Shown here piece after piece: positions 26,771-35,638 of a DNA stretch of 64,000 nucleotides. Numbering within the stretch: position 1 is the first letter of the stretch; each line of letters begins with the position of its first letter. The stretch comes from Myxococcales bacterium. GTDB taxonomy: Bacteria > Myxococcota_A > Polyangia > Polyangiales > Polyangiaceae. The stretch covers positions 6,996 through 70,995 of the forward strand of contig JADJKB010000016.1 of NCBI GenBank assembly GCA_016706225.1, read 5' to 3'. Position numbers and translations under genes: made by a program. The notes under the pieces were generated by a model, which saw only the letters and a list, made by a program, of their open reading frames with translations, was not told where the DNA came from and searched no databases.

Positions 26771-26794
26771 AGCCAACCTTGACCGACACACCAA
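26771..26794 (+). repeat. 24-bp direct repeat, copy 2
   Basis: Identical to 26128-26151. It lies in the short intergenic stretch after the DUF4395 gene together with Lys/Pro/Glu-type codons that no longer belong to a gene. Confidence 0.85.
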
Positions 26795-26863
26795 GGTGAG
26801 AACTGAAACTCGAGCGAACGCGGTTACGACGGCTACGACGAACTACGAAACAACGAAAGAGGC

Positions 26864-27058
26864 ATGACCATGAATCAAACGACCACAACCATGACCAAAG
26901 ACCCTGTGTGCGGAATGACCGTGGACCCATCGACGGCTCTCCACGCCGAGCGCGATGGGAATACGTTCCACTTCTGCGGCGAGCACTGTCGGGAAAAGTT
27001 CTTGTCCACCGCGGCCAGTGCCAAACCGGAGAACAAGTCTGGAGGCTGCTGTAGCTGA
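26864..27058 (+). CDS. YHS-domain protein
   Basis: 64 residues: MTKDPVCGMTVDPSTALHAE, then NTFHFCGEHCREKF and a CCS end. This is a stand-alone YHS domain, a Cys-based metal-binding module often found with copper ATPases and probably a copper carrier for the ATPase upstream. Start candidates at 26864 and 26870 differ by two residues. Confidence 0.85.
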   Translation: MTMNQTTTTMTKDPVCGMTVDPSTALHAERDGNTFHFCGEHCREKFLSTAASAKPENKSGGCCS

Positions 27059-27184
27059 GCGCGAGGCGACGATGACGCGATTGTCGGCGTAATGGCGGAC
27101 AATCCGTGCCCGGCGCGCGACCGAGACCGAACGGCCGCGCGCCCGGCAGGCTGCACTCTCGGGACGACCAGGAACGTGGAACGC

Positions 27185-29547
27185 ATGAAGACCAACACAC
27201 TGACTCCGGAGCTGCTCGACACGATGGACGCCTACTGGCGCGCCGCCAACTACCTATCGGTGGGCCAGATCTACCTGTTCGACAATCCGCTGCTCACGCG
27301 ACCGCTGACGCTCGCCGACGTGAAACACATGCTGCTCGGACACTGGGGCACGGCCCCGGGCCAGAACTTCATCTACGTGCACCTGAATCGGATCATCAAC
27401 AAATACGACCTCGACATGATCTACGTCTCCGGCCCCGGGCACGGCGGTCCGGCGGTCGTTGCCAACACCTACCTTGAAGGCACGTACAGCGAGGTCTATC
27501 CGGACATCAGTCAGGATGAGATCGGGCTGCAGAAGCTCTTTCTTCAGTTTTCGTTTCCCGGAGGCATTCCCAGCCACGCGTCACCGGAGTGCCCGGGTTC
27601 GATCCATGAGGGAGGTGAACCGGATATTCGCTCAGCCATTCGTTCGGGGCCGTGTTCGACAATCCCGAACTCGTCGTCGCCTGCGTCGTCGGCGACGGCG
27701 AGGCCGAGACGGGACCGCTCGCGACGGCGTGGCATTCCAACAAGTTTCTCCACCCCGCCTCCGACGGCGCCGTGCTGCCGATCCTGCACCTCAACGGCTA
27801 CAAGATCGCCAACCCGACGATCCTCGCCCGCATCGGCCGCGAGGAGTTGGAGCAGCTGTTCCGCGGCTACGGCTGGACACCCCTGTTCGTCGAGGGTGAC
27901 GAGCCGGCGCTGATGCACGAGGCGATGGCCGGTGCGCTCGACACGGCGGTCGAGCAGATCAAGAGCATTCAGCACAACGCCCGGGTCGAGGGAGATCTTA
28001 CCCGCCCGCGCTGGCCGATGATCATCCTCGAGTCACCCAAGGGCTGGACGGGCCCCGGGGTAGTTGATGGTCTGCAGGTGGAAGGCAGCTTTCGGGCGCA
28101 TCAGGTTCCGCTCCACCCACGAGCCCAACCCGAACACCTCGAGCTGCTCGATGCCTGGCTCAGGAGCTACCGGCCAGAGGAGCTCTTCGATGAGCGCGGC
28201 CGCTTGAAACAGGAGTTGGCCGAGCTTGCGCCGAAGGGTGAACGACGGATGGGTGCCAATCCGCACGCCAACGGCGGCGCGCTCCTCCACGATCTGCGCA
28301 TGCCGGATTTCCGCGAGTACGCGGCCGACGTGCCCGCGCCCGGGGTGCGAGGCGTCGGTGACACGCGTGTACTCGGGCCGTTCCTTCGCGATGTGGCGAA
28401 ACTAAATGGCGAGCAGCGAAACTTTCGGGTCTTCGGACCGGACGAGACGCTCTCCAACGGCCTCGGAGCCCTGTTCGAGGCGACCAATCGTCAATGGGAC
28501 GCCGCGACCCTGCCGAACGATGAGTTTCTGGCGCGAGCCGGGCGCGTCCTCGACTCGATGCTCAGCGAGCACCAGTGCGAGGGCTGGCTCGAGGGCTACC
28601 TGCTCACCGGGCGGCACGGAGTCTTCAATTGCTACGAGGCTTTCATCCACATCGTCGACTCGATGTTCAATCAACACGCCAAGTGGCTGAAGATTACGGC
28701 GCATCTGCCGTGGCGACGCAAGATCGCCTCGCTGAACTACCTACTTGCCTCGCACGTCTGGCGCCAGGATCACAACGGCTTCACGCACCAGGATCCCGGC
28801 TTCGTCGACCTCGTCATGAACAAGAAGGCGGAGGTAGTGCGAGCCTACTTTCCGCCGGACGCCAACTGCCTGTTGTCGGTGATGGACCACTGCCTGCGCA
28901 GCCGCCATTACGTGAACCTCGTCATCGCGGGCAAGCACCCGGCCCCGCAGTGGCTGACGATGGACGCCGCCATCAAGCACTGCACGGCGGGCATCGGTGT
29001 CTGGCAGTGGGCATCGAACGACGAAGGCGCTCTACCCGACGTGGTCATGGTCTGCTGCGGCGATGTGCCCACGCTGGAGACGCTCGCCGCCGTCTCCATC
29101 ATGCGCGAGCACCTCCCCGACCTGAAAGTCCGCGTGGTCAACGTCGTCGACCTCATGAGGCTACAGCCGCAGTCCGAGCACCCGCACGGGCTCAGCGACG
29201 CCGACTTCGATGAGCTCTTCACCAAGGACAGGCCGGTCATCTTCGCCTTCCATGCCTATCCGTGGTTGATCCACCGGCTCACCTACCGCCGCACCAACCA
29301 CGAGAACATCCACGTCCGCGGCTACAAAGAGGAGGGCACCATCACCACGCCCTTCGACATGACCGTGCTGAACGACATGGACCGCTTCCATCTCGTCATG
29401 GACGTCATTGACCGCGTGCCGCAAACCGGCGCCGGACCGAGCGCCCTGAAGCGGCAGCTCCAGGAAAAGTTGATCGAGCACAGGCGATACATCAACAAGA
29501 ACGGCCAGGACCTGCCGGAAATTCGCGACTGGACGTGGCGGTCATGA
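27185..29547 (+). CDS. xfp: xylulose-5-phosphate/fructose-6-phosphate phosphoketolase (one frameshift)
   Basis: About 788 residues. The enzyme splits xylulose-5-P or fructose-6-P with phosphate to acetyl-phosphate, using thiamine diphosphate. ANYLSVGQIYLFDNPLL, GHWGTAPGQNFIYVHLNR, SGPGHGGPAVVANTYLEG, VVGDGEAETGPLATAWHSNK and HVWRQDHNGFTHQDPG are signature stretches. A single missing base near 27617 breaks the frame at GGE-L-GYSLSHSFGAVFDNPE. All else is intact, so a sequence error is likely. With the GAPDH downstream it points to a fermentative bypass around lower glycolysis. Confidence 0.93.
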
Positions 29548-29614
29548 TCGACGAACCCCCCACCGTCAATGTCGGCGCCGTCGTCGCGCAGGCGGGATCG
29601 ACCAGGAGACGGCC

Positions 29615-29870
29615 ATGACCATCCATATCCAGGTCCTCGGCCCGGTCGATACCGTGACCGGATCCTCCTCGTCGAGATCGACTGGGCGCGCGTCTCGTCG
29701 ACTGCGGCCCGTTCCAGGGCGACAAGAAGCTCGTCCGGGGGAGTTGGAACGAACCGATGTTCCGTGCGTCGGCGCTCGACGCCGTCGCGCTGACCTACGC
29801 CCACTTGCTGAAGGCAAAGCGTGGGCGGGGCGCGTCGGACACACGACGCTCGGCGAGAACGGGGCGCGAT
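29615..29870 (+). pseudogene. decayed N-terminal fragment of a beta-CASP-type nuclease
   Basis: MTIHIQVLGPVDTVTGSS opens like the nuclease at 12525 (MTTTITFHGAAETVTGS). With several indels the following bases spell LVEIDWARV, LVDCGPFQGDKKLVRGSWNE and FRASALDAVALTYAHL. The zinc-binding HxHxDH and the rest of the protein are missing, so this is a truncated, frameshifted copy of the same family. Confidence 0.65.
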
Positions 29871-31101
29871 GAGCGGCTTTCAGTTGCACCGCTTTGGGCA
29901 GATCATGGAGCCGGAGCCGGGCAATCAGCTCGAGATCGAGGGCGTCCTGAATCCGGCGGCCGTTCGTGGCCCAGATGGTCACCTGTATCTCTTCCCCCGG
30001 CTTGTCGCGCGGGGCAATTATTCGCGCATCGGCATCGTCCGCGTGCGGTTCAATCAAGCCGGCGATCCGGCAGGCGTAGAGCGACTCGGCATTGCTCTCG
30101 AGCCGGAGGCTGATTACGAGCTGCGAGCGGACGGTGGCGGCGGTTGCGAGGATCCGCGCGTCACCTTTGTGGAACAGCTGCGGCTTTACGTCATGACCTA
30201 CACGGCGCTCTCGCCCATCGGTCCAAGGATCGCCCTCGCCATATCGGAGGATTTGTTTCACTGGAAGCGACTGGGGCTCGCAACCTTTTCTCCGTATCGC
30301 GGCATCGATTTCGTCCACGTGGACAACAAGGACGCGAGCCTCTTCCCGCTCGCCATTCCCAATCACGCCGGGAAAATGCAGCTGGCGATCCTGCATCGGC
30401 CCCTCTTCCCCGGCACCCTTCCCGAGGAGACCGCCTGCCGGGATGCGTCCCGGGTGGTGGATCTCGATCACGAGAGCATCTGGATTTCCTACTGCCCCAT
30501 GGCCCTGGATGGCACTGAGGCGCATCAGTTTGGCCTGTTCAACTCACATCACCGGCTCGCGACTCCGGTGTCGCCTTGGGAGATGCTGAAGATCGGCGGT
30601 GGCGCTCCGCCCATCCTCACTCGTCATGGCTGGCTGATCGTTTACCACGGCGTGAGCGAAGTGCCCGAGCCACGAGGTGACGAACGCTCTCTGTGCTACT
30701 CGGCTGGGGTGATGGTGCTCTCGAAGGAGCATCCGCGCGTGCTCCTTTATCGATCGGAGGAGCCGGTGTTGGCGCCCTTGCTGCCGCAAGAGCGGCGGGG
30801 AGCGGTCTCCAACGTCGTCTTCCCCACCGGCATCGACCAGCGCCTCGATCTCGGCTTGCCGGATCGCATCGACATCTACTACGGGATGGCCGACAACCGG
30901 ATCGGCGCGGCTCGCCTCGACGTGCCCGAACGCCTGCCGTCAGGGGCACCCGCCGATCGCCCGGCCAACCATGAAAAGCAACACGGATCTGGCGGAGGAG
31001 AGCAACGCGGGGTGACCCCGGCGTTCGCGAAGACGAGCACGTCTTGCTGCTCGCCCGGGGAGGCCGGCAGAGGAAGCCACCCCGATATTGCCACGGGCTG
31101 A
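29869..31101 (+). CDS. GH130-family glycoside phosphorylase-like protein
   Basis: About 410 residues from the ATG at 29869. The five-bladed propeller pattern of GH130 is seen: NPAAVRGPDGHLYLFPRLVA, CEDPRVTFVEQLRLYVMTYT, DFVHVDNKDASLFPL, GAPPILTRHGWLIVYHGVSE and FPTGIDQ. GH130 enzymes phosphorolyse beta-mannosides. The C-terminal 45 residues (Gly/Glu-rich, with SCCSPGEAG) are atypical and may reflect a late frameshift. It sits between phosphoketolase and GAPDH. Confidence 0.8.
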   Translation: MSGFQLHRFGQIMEPEPGNQLEIEGVLNPAAVRGPDGHLYLFPRLVARGNYSRIGIVRVRFNQAGDPAGVERLGIALEPEADYELRADGGGGCEDPRVTFVEQLRLYVMTYTALSPIGPRIALAISEDLFHWKRLGLATFSPYRGIDFVHVDNKDASLFPLAIPNHAGKMQLAILHRPLFPGTLPEETACRDASRVVDLDHESIWISYCPMALDGTEAHQFGLFNSHHRLATPVSPWEMLKIGGGAPPILTRHGWLIVYHGVSEVPEPRGDERSLCYSAGVMVLSKEHPRVLLYRSEEPVLAPLLPQERRGAVSNVVFPTGIDQRLDLGLPDRIDIYYGMADNRIGAARLDVPERLPSGAPADRPANHEKQHGSGGGEQRGVTPAFAKTSTSCCSPGEAGRGSHPDIATG

Positions 31102-31144
31102 ACGGCAACATCGAACCAGGCAGAAACCCAGATCGGAGGACTCC

Positions 31145-32307
31145 ATGACACGAAGAGTACGCGCCGGTATCAACGGTTACGGGGTCATCGGTAAACGCGC
31201 CAGGACGCGGTAGCACTCCAGGACGACATGGAGCTCGTGGGGGTTGCGGACGTGGTCCACGACTACCGCATCCGCGTTGCCGTGGAGCGGGGTTATTCGG
31301 TGTTCGCAGCGGATCTCGATCGACGCCCCGAGATGGAAGCGGCCGGCATCCCGGTCGTGGGGACGCTCGATGACCTGATCGCTCGCGCGGAGATCATCGT
31401 GGACTGCACGCCGAAGCGGGTTGGCGCCGAGAACCGTGAGCGCTACCGAGCCGCCGGCGTGAAAGCGGTCTGGCAGGGAGGTGAGAAGCACGAGGTGGCC
31501 GGCTACTCGTTCGTGGCGCAGGTGAACTATGCCGGCGCTCTCGATCGCGACTCCGCCCGCGTCGTCTCGTGCAACACGACGGCGCTCTCCCGGGTGATGG
31601 GCGCGCTCCATTCCCGTGGCTGGGTCAAACGCGCCCGGGCGGTTCTCTTCCGCCGGGCAACGGATCCGTGGGAGTCGCACGTCAACGGCATCATCAACAC
31701 CGTCATTCCCGAGACCAAAGTTCCGAGCCACCAGGGGCCTGATCTGCAGACGGTCATCCCCGACCTCGACATCACGACGCTCGCGGGCGCGGGCGCGCAC
31801 AACCTGAGCCACATTCATTTCGCGATGGTGGAAACGACGCGCCCGGTCAGCATGGACGAGCTTCGCGACGCGCTATGGGATGCGCCGCGCATCGCGTTCG
31901 TCCGGGCCTCGGAGGGGCTGGTCGCCCTGAACTCCGTGATCGAGCTCATGCGCGACCTCGGCCGACCTCGCAGCGACCTGTGGGAGGTCGCCGTGTGGGA
32001 GGATGCCCTGGCCGTCGATGAGCGGGAGATCTACCTGACGTTTCAGGTGCACAATGAGGCCATCACCATCCCCGAGAACATCGACTGCATTCGCGCCCTC
32101 ACAGGGCTCGAGAAGAACGCCGACCGCTCGATCGAGAAGACCGACGCCGCGCTCGGCGTGACCAAAACATTCTTGCCGAGCACGACGACGCCCATTCCGC
32201 ACCTGGCGGGCCCAGACGTCCGACACCCGGCGATCGAACGGGTCGTCGCGGGTCACGCGGAGCTCCGCGGCACTGACTCGAAGGTCGACGGCGAGCCGGA
32301 GCAATGA
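31145..32307 (+). CDS. gapB-type II: type II glyceraldehyde-3-phosphate dehydrogenase (one frameshift)
   Basis: Archaeal-type GAPDH. MTRRVRAGINGYGVIGKR is the NAD(P)-binding start after a GGAGGA site. One base is lost near 31200, after which DAVALQDDMELVGVADV continues. DCTPKRVGAENRERY, SCNTTALSRV (catalytic Cys of the SCNTT motif), HVNGIINTVIPETKVPSHQG and HNLSHIHFAMVE are diagnostic. It oxidises GAP to 1,3-bisphosphoglycerate. Type II enzymes are rare in bacteria and, when found, often lie beside phosphoketolase as here. The gene overlaps the next by four bases. Confidence 0.88.
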
Positions 32308-32985
32308 TGTCGCGCTCGGGGGCCCCGGCGCTCGGCGGCGGCGGTCCGCGGCCCTGGGAGACCCGATTCGCATGGGTGCTCCGGGCACTCCTCGTCGGCA
32401 CCGCGGTGGGCCACGTCGTGCAAGGCAAGTACCTGTACGCATTGCTCTGCGTGGCGGTGATCGCGGTGCTCGTCGCTCCGCCGCTGCTCGCACGGACGAG
32501 CCTCGGGAACATACCGGTCGAGCTCGAGCTCGCAGCGCTGTGGGGTGCGGTCAGCGACATGACCCCTTGGCCGCATGGCGGGCCTCTACGCGGGGACGAT
32601 CTGGTTCGACAAGGTGCTCCACTTCGGCAACTCGCTACTCGTCGGCCTCTTGGCCTTCCTCATCGTCTACGCCCTCCACTTCACGGGTAGGCTTCAGATC
32701 TCTTCGGTGGCCAACGCCGTTGTCATCCTCCTCTTGGCGCTCGGCATGGGTGCCCTATGGGAGATCGCCGAGTACGTCGCCGACTTGGCGTTTCATCAGG
32801 GATCTCAGGGATCACCGGCGATGAACCCGCTCGACGACACGATGTGGGACCTCATCCTCGACGGCGCCGGCGGTGCACTCGGCGGACTACTCGGCTCGGT
32901 GTACATGCGCCTGTCCAAACGCACGGCCCGCCGGATCGTGGCCTTCGCTCAGGTCGTTCCTCGTGGCGAGCGGCCCGCAGGGTAG
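32304..32985 (+). CDS. DUF2238/YjdF-like membrane protein (one frameshift)
   Basis: About 226 residues with six membrane segments. An extra C in the CCCC run at 32562-32565 breaks the frame. Corrected, it reads AVSDMTLGRMAGLYAGTIWF then DKVLHFGNSLLVGLLAFLIV. ALWEIAEYVADLAFHQGSQG and DDTMWDLILDGAGGALGGLL match the YjdF/DUF2238 family. Function unknown. Last gene of the plus-strand block. Confidence 0.75.
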
Positions 32986-33080
32986 GGCGACGCGGCCGCC
33001 ATGAGCGCGTGAGAAAATCAAACTGCCGGCGTGGCCTCGCGCCGCCTCGCCCGCACCCGCCGATCGAGTCATCACGGTCT

Positions 33081-33374
33081 TCAGAGCCTGAATTTCGCTG
33101 GGCTCAGGTCATATTTCTTCAGCAATCGATACAGGGTTGCGCGTGGCAACCGTGCCTCGTGAGCAGTCGCGGCCACGTCTCCTTCGAGCGCGCGGAGCAG
33201 GTTGGTCAGGTACTCGCGCTCGAACGCCTGAACGCGTTGCTCACGCAGCTCGACCAGCCCGCCGGATTCCAGCGCGGCGGTGCTCGCCGCACCGAGCGCC
33301 ACTCGGGACAGCCGCCTTGCGGCTCCCTGCAGGTTCGGGCTGTCGGGCCGTCGGTCCGCGAGATCACTTGGCAC
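33081..33374 (-). CDS. NtrC-family DNA-binding (Fis-type HTH) fragment
   Basis: 97 residues from a GTG at 33374 that overlaps the preceding stop by 11 bases. The C-terminal half, AFEREYLTNLLRALEGDVAA then TAHEARLPRATLYRLLKKYD, is the Fis-type helix-turn-helix that ends sigma-54 activators. Compare the end of the regulator at 57784-59163. The receiver and AAA+ domains are absent. Either a stand-alone DNA-binding protein that could compete for operator sites, or a leftover of a deleted activator. The N-terminal 40 residues are not recognised. Confidence 0.65.
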   Translation of the reverse strand: MPSDLADRRPDSPNLQGAARRLSRVALGAASTAALESGGLVELREQRVQAFEREYLTNLLRALEGDVAATAHEARLPRATLYRLLKKYDLSPAKFRL

Positions 33375-33912
33375 CGTGGTGGTGGCCGACTGGGCCTTCT
33401 TCCAGGTGCAGCTTCACGCGCGCAGTGTCGGACTTGCCGTCTTTTTCCAAGCGCAGCGTGACCAGCGCATGGTCGCGGGAAATTTCAGGCCCTTTGCCCT
33501 GAAAGTGGTCCCCTTCGGACTCCAAACGAACCTCGGGATAGCCTGGGATCGCCAAACTCAAGCGCGCGCTCATGCCTTCGATGCTCGCAATCGCGTCGTG
33601 CTTGTCGAGCACCCAAAGCCTGAAATTTCCGGCCTTGATGGCCGAGACGCGGACTTGGCCGGATGCGGTAGCCGCCGTAACCCCCTCGTGGGGCGCTTCC
33701 TTCGCGGGAGCGGCGTCGCTCCCCGTCGTGCTCGGCGCTGGGGCTTCAGCCGCGGGCTGGGGTGCCGAAACCTCCGGCGGGCTGACGACCGCTTGTGCGC
33801 TCGCACTCGCTGTGTCCGTGGAGCCAATCTTGGTTTCTTGTCTGTCGCACGCGCACGCGCACGCGCACGCCGCCGCGAGCAGGACGAGGGTCGTGGAGAA
33901 TCGGCACATCAT
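33364..33912 (-). CDS. lipoprotein with repeated Cys in the signal region
   Basis: About 182 residues. The start codons at 33912 and 33909 both give MCRFSTTLVLLAAACACACA then CDRQETK, a lipoprotein signal in which a GCGCAC repeat has created several alternating Cys/Ala. A Pro/Ala-rich linker leads to a beta-rich domain (VRVSAIKAGNFRLWVLDKHD, ARLSLAIPGYPEVRLESEGD), ending in GHHHGAK. It resembles secreted proteins with an OmpA- or efflux-associated role, but no family is certain. The -12 half TTGC of a degenerate sigma-54 site lies just upstream. Confidence 0.7.
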   Translation of the reverse strand: MMCRFSTTLVLLAAACACACACDRQETKIGSTDTASASAQAVVSPPEVSAPQPAAEAPAPSTTGSDAAPAKEAPHEGVTAATASGQVRVSAIKAGNFRLWVLDKHDAIASIEGMSARLSLAIPGYPEVRLESEGDHFQGKGPEISRDHALVTLRLEKDGKSDTARVKLHLEEGPVGHHHGAK

Positions 33913-33999
33913 CGTGGTTGTCCGCAAGGAGCCCGCTGCCCCTTTCGGGGGTCGATAGCCGGACTGCGTCGCGTGCTGGCAGGCGGTCTGGGGTCACGC

Positions 34000-35208
34000 C
34001 TACGTCGGGTCAATACGCCGCACGGCGGAGGTGAGAAGGTCGGTGAAGTACGCCTTCCCGTCCGGGCCGATGGTGATCCCAGCAAGTGTTCCCGGCGGGA
34101 GACCGGTGTCCAGCTTGCGCACGATGACGCCCGACGTGTCCAGCGCGTAGATCCAGCTCGTCGCATTGTCGGTCACGAACAACAAACCCTCGTGAAACGC
34201 GATGCCACTCGGCGCGACGAGAGTCCCGGGTGGCATGACGTCCACCACGTCCACTCCGTCCTCGTAGTCGTGGACGGCAACCGGATCGTAAACGGGAAAC
34301 TCGCCACCAAACACCGGTGTGGCGGTCGTATCGAGGCGGGCCACTCGGCCGTTTCCGGAGTCTGCGAGGTACAAGATGTCACCGGCAGCATCGAAGACCA
34401 TGTGGCTGGGCACCTCGGGTAGTCTCGCGACTTCGCCGAGGGCGTAACGGTAGATCTCGCCGTCCGAGTGGTCCGCTCCGCCCGGTTCGTGGGGCTGCCG
34501 AAAATCGTACTTGTCGATCGAGCCGACGTCGCCGTTGAACACCCAGAAGATGGCGTCGCGCTGGTGAGCGATGCCCATGCTGAACGGTGAGGCGTGAAGC
34601 ATGTCCAGGTGGGAGCCATTCTGCCCGGGGAGCTGTTTGGCGAAGATCGCGGGATCCGACGACCACCAAGTTGGGCCGATGTAACTTTGCGGGTCGTCTT
34701 CCAGGTTTCCGGTGCGTGCCTCGGCGGAGGTCGCGAACGTGCCTTCGGTGCCGAACGCCAACGCCGTTGGGCGGCGCATGAAGTGCGCAGCATTCGGATC
34801 TTGCTTCCACTCCGCTTCCGGCGCGGGGCCCGTCGCACCTCGGACGATGGCCACGCTGCCCCGGAGTGAGGCGCACCCGGTCTTGTCCGTGCTCGAGCAC
34901 GGGTCGCCCTGGTAGGGGTTGCGGAGCAGAACCCAGAGCTCGTCGCGCGTCGGATGAAAGGCCAGATCCGTCGCGCTGCGCGGGACAGGGGACTCGTAGA
35001 CCACTGTCAATTGCACCGACGACGGCGATTCGTCTCCGGTTCCGATGGGCGCCCCTGGAACGTTCGGCTTGCCCGCGACGCCAGCGGCGCCGCCGGTGTT
35101 CGCGCCTGCGGTTCCGCCCGTCCCGCCGCCGCTTGTGTTGCTGCCGTTCGTCGAGCAGGAGATGGCCAAGATCGAGAGCGCCCCAAGGGTGATTGCAGCA
35201 ACGCGCAT
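34000..35208 (-). CDS. beta-propeller (NHL/SMP-30-like) lipoprotein
   Basis: 402 residues. Signal with lipobox Cys (LSILAISCST), then a Gly/Thr/Ala-rich spacer (SGGGTGGTAGANTGGAAGVA) typical of myxobacterial lipoproteins. Repeated blades follow: ATDLAFHPTRDELWVLLRNP, GDILYLADSGNGRVARLD, AGITIGPDGKAYFTDLLT. Likely a six-bladed propeller of the NHL/gluconolactonase fold, of unknown ligand. A sigma-54-like site with a nine-base spacer (TGGGGTCTCCATGCT, minus strand) lies directly before the ATG. Confidence 0.8.
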   Translation of the reverse strand: MRVAAITLGALSILAISCSTNGSNTSGGGTGGTAGANTGGAAGVAGKPNVPGAPIGTGDESPSSVQLTVVYESPVPRSATDLAFHPTRDELWVLLRNPYQGDPCSSTDKTGCASLRGSVAIVRGATGPAPEAEWKQDPNAAHFMRRPTALAFGTEGTFATSAEARTGNLEDDPQSYIGPTWWSSDPAIFAKQLPGQNGSHLDMLHASPFSMGIAHQRDAIFWVFNGDVGSIDKYDFRQPHEPGGADHSDGEIYRYALGEVARLPEVPSHMVFDAAGDILYLADSGNGRVARLDTTATPVFGGEFPVYDPVAVHDYEDGVDVVDVMPPGTLVAPSGIAFHEGLLFVTDNATSWIYALDTSGVIVRKLDTGLPPGTLAGITIGPDGKAYFTDLLTSAVRRIDPT

Positions 35209-35314
35209 CCGGCGGCTCTAGCATGGAGACCCCAAGGCGTCCCTGTCGCGCAACGCGAGCGCGACTGCTGAAGCGCCCCCGGCGCGCCCCACGCGCACGC
35301 TCTACCTCTCCCGT

Positions 35315-35539
35315 TTACTCGGGAACGTGAGGCGTTGCGCCGCCGCCCGCGTCCTCGTGCATGTCCATCTTCTCTCCGCCACACCCATGCCCGGCCTTGC
35401 ATTGGTGCTTCCCCTCAGCCGGACTGGGCTCTGCGGGCGCCGCCGCTTCCGGCGCGGGCGATCCACCGCAGTTCGAGAGCAGGCCAGCAATCAATCCAGC
35501 CTGCACCAAGCGGCCAATCTGAGACTTCGGCTGTTGCAT
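35315..35539 (-). CDS. small Cys/His-rich lipoprotein
   Basis: 74 residues. MQQPKSQIGRLVQAGLIAGL then LSNCGGSPAP gives a lipoprotein signal. The mature part holds HQCKAGHGCGGEKMDMHEDA, a likely metal-binding Cys/His/Met cluster. The operator at 35600-35616 lies 60 bp upstream. The gene follows the RND pump on the same strand. Confidence 0.65.
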   Translation of the reverse strand: MQQPKSQIGRLVQAGLIAGLLSNCGGSPAPEAAAPAEPSPAEGKHQCKAGHGCGGEKMDMHEDAGGGATPHVPE

Positions 35540-35599
35540 GCCTCGTCGCTACCACTGCCCACACAACCTGGCAATGCAGGGTCGGCGGCCGAATCGAGT

Positions 35600-35616
35600 G
35601 TGACGGACGCGGTCAC
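35600..35616. promoter_or_regulatory. 17-bp operator palindrome
   Basis: GTGACGGACGCGGTCAC, one mismatch to consensus. It lies between the pump stop and the small lipoprotein gene. No strong sigma-54 box is seen with it. Confidence 0.7.
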
Positions 35617-35638
35617 GCCACGTCTCTCGTGCTCGCCC

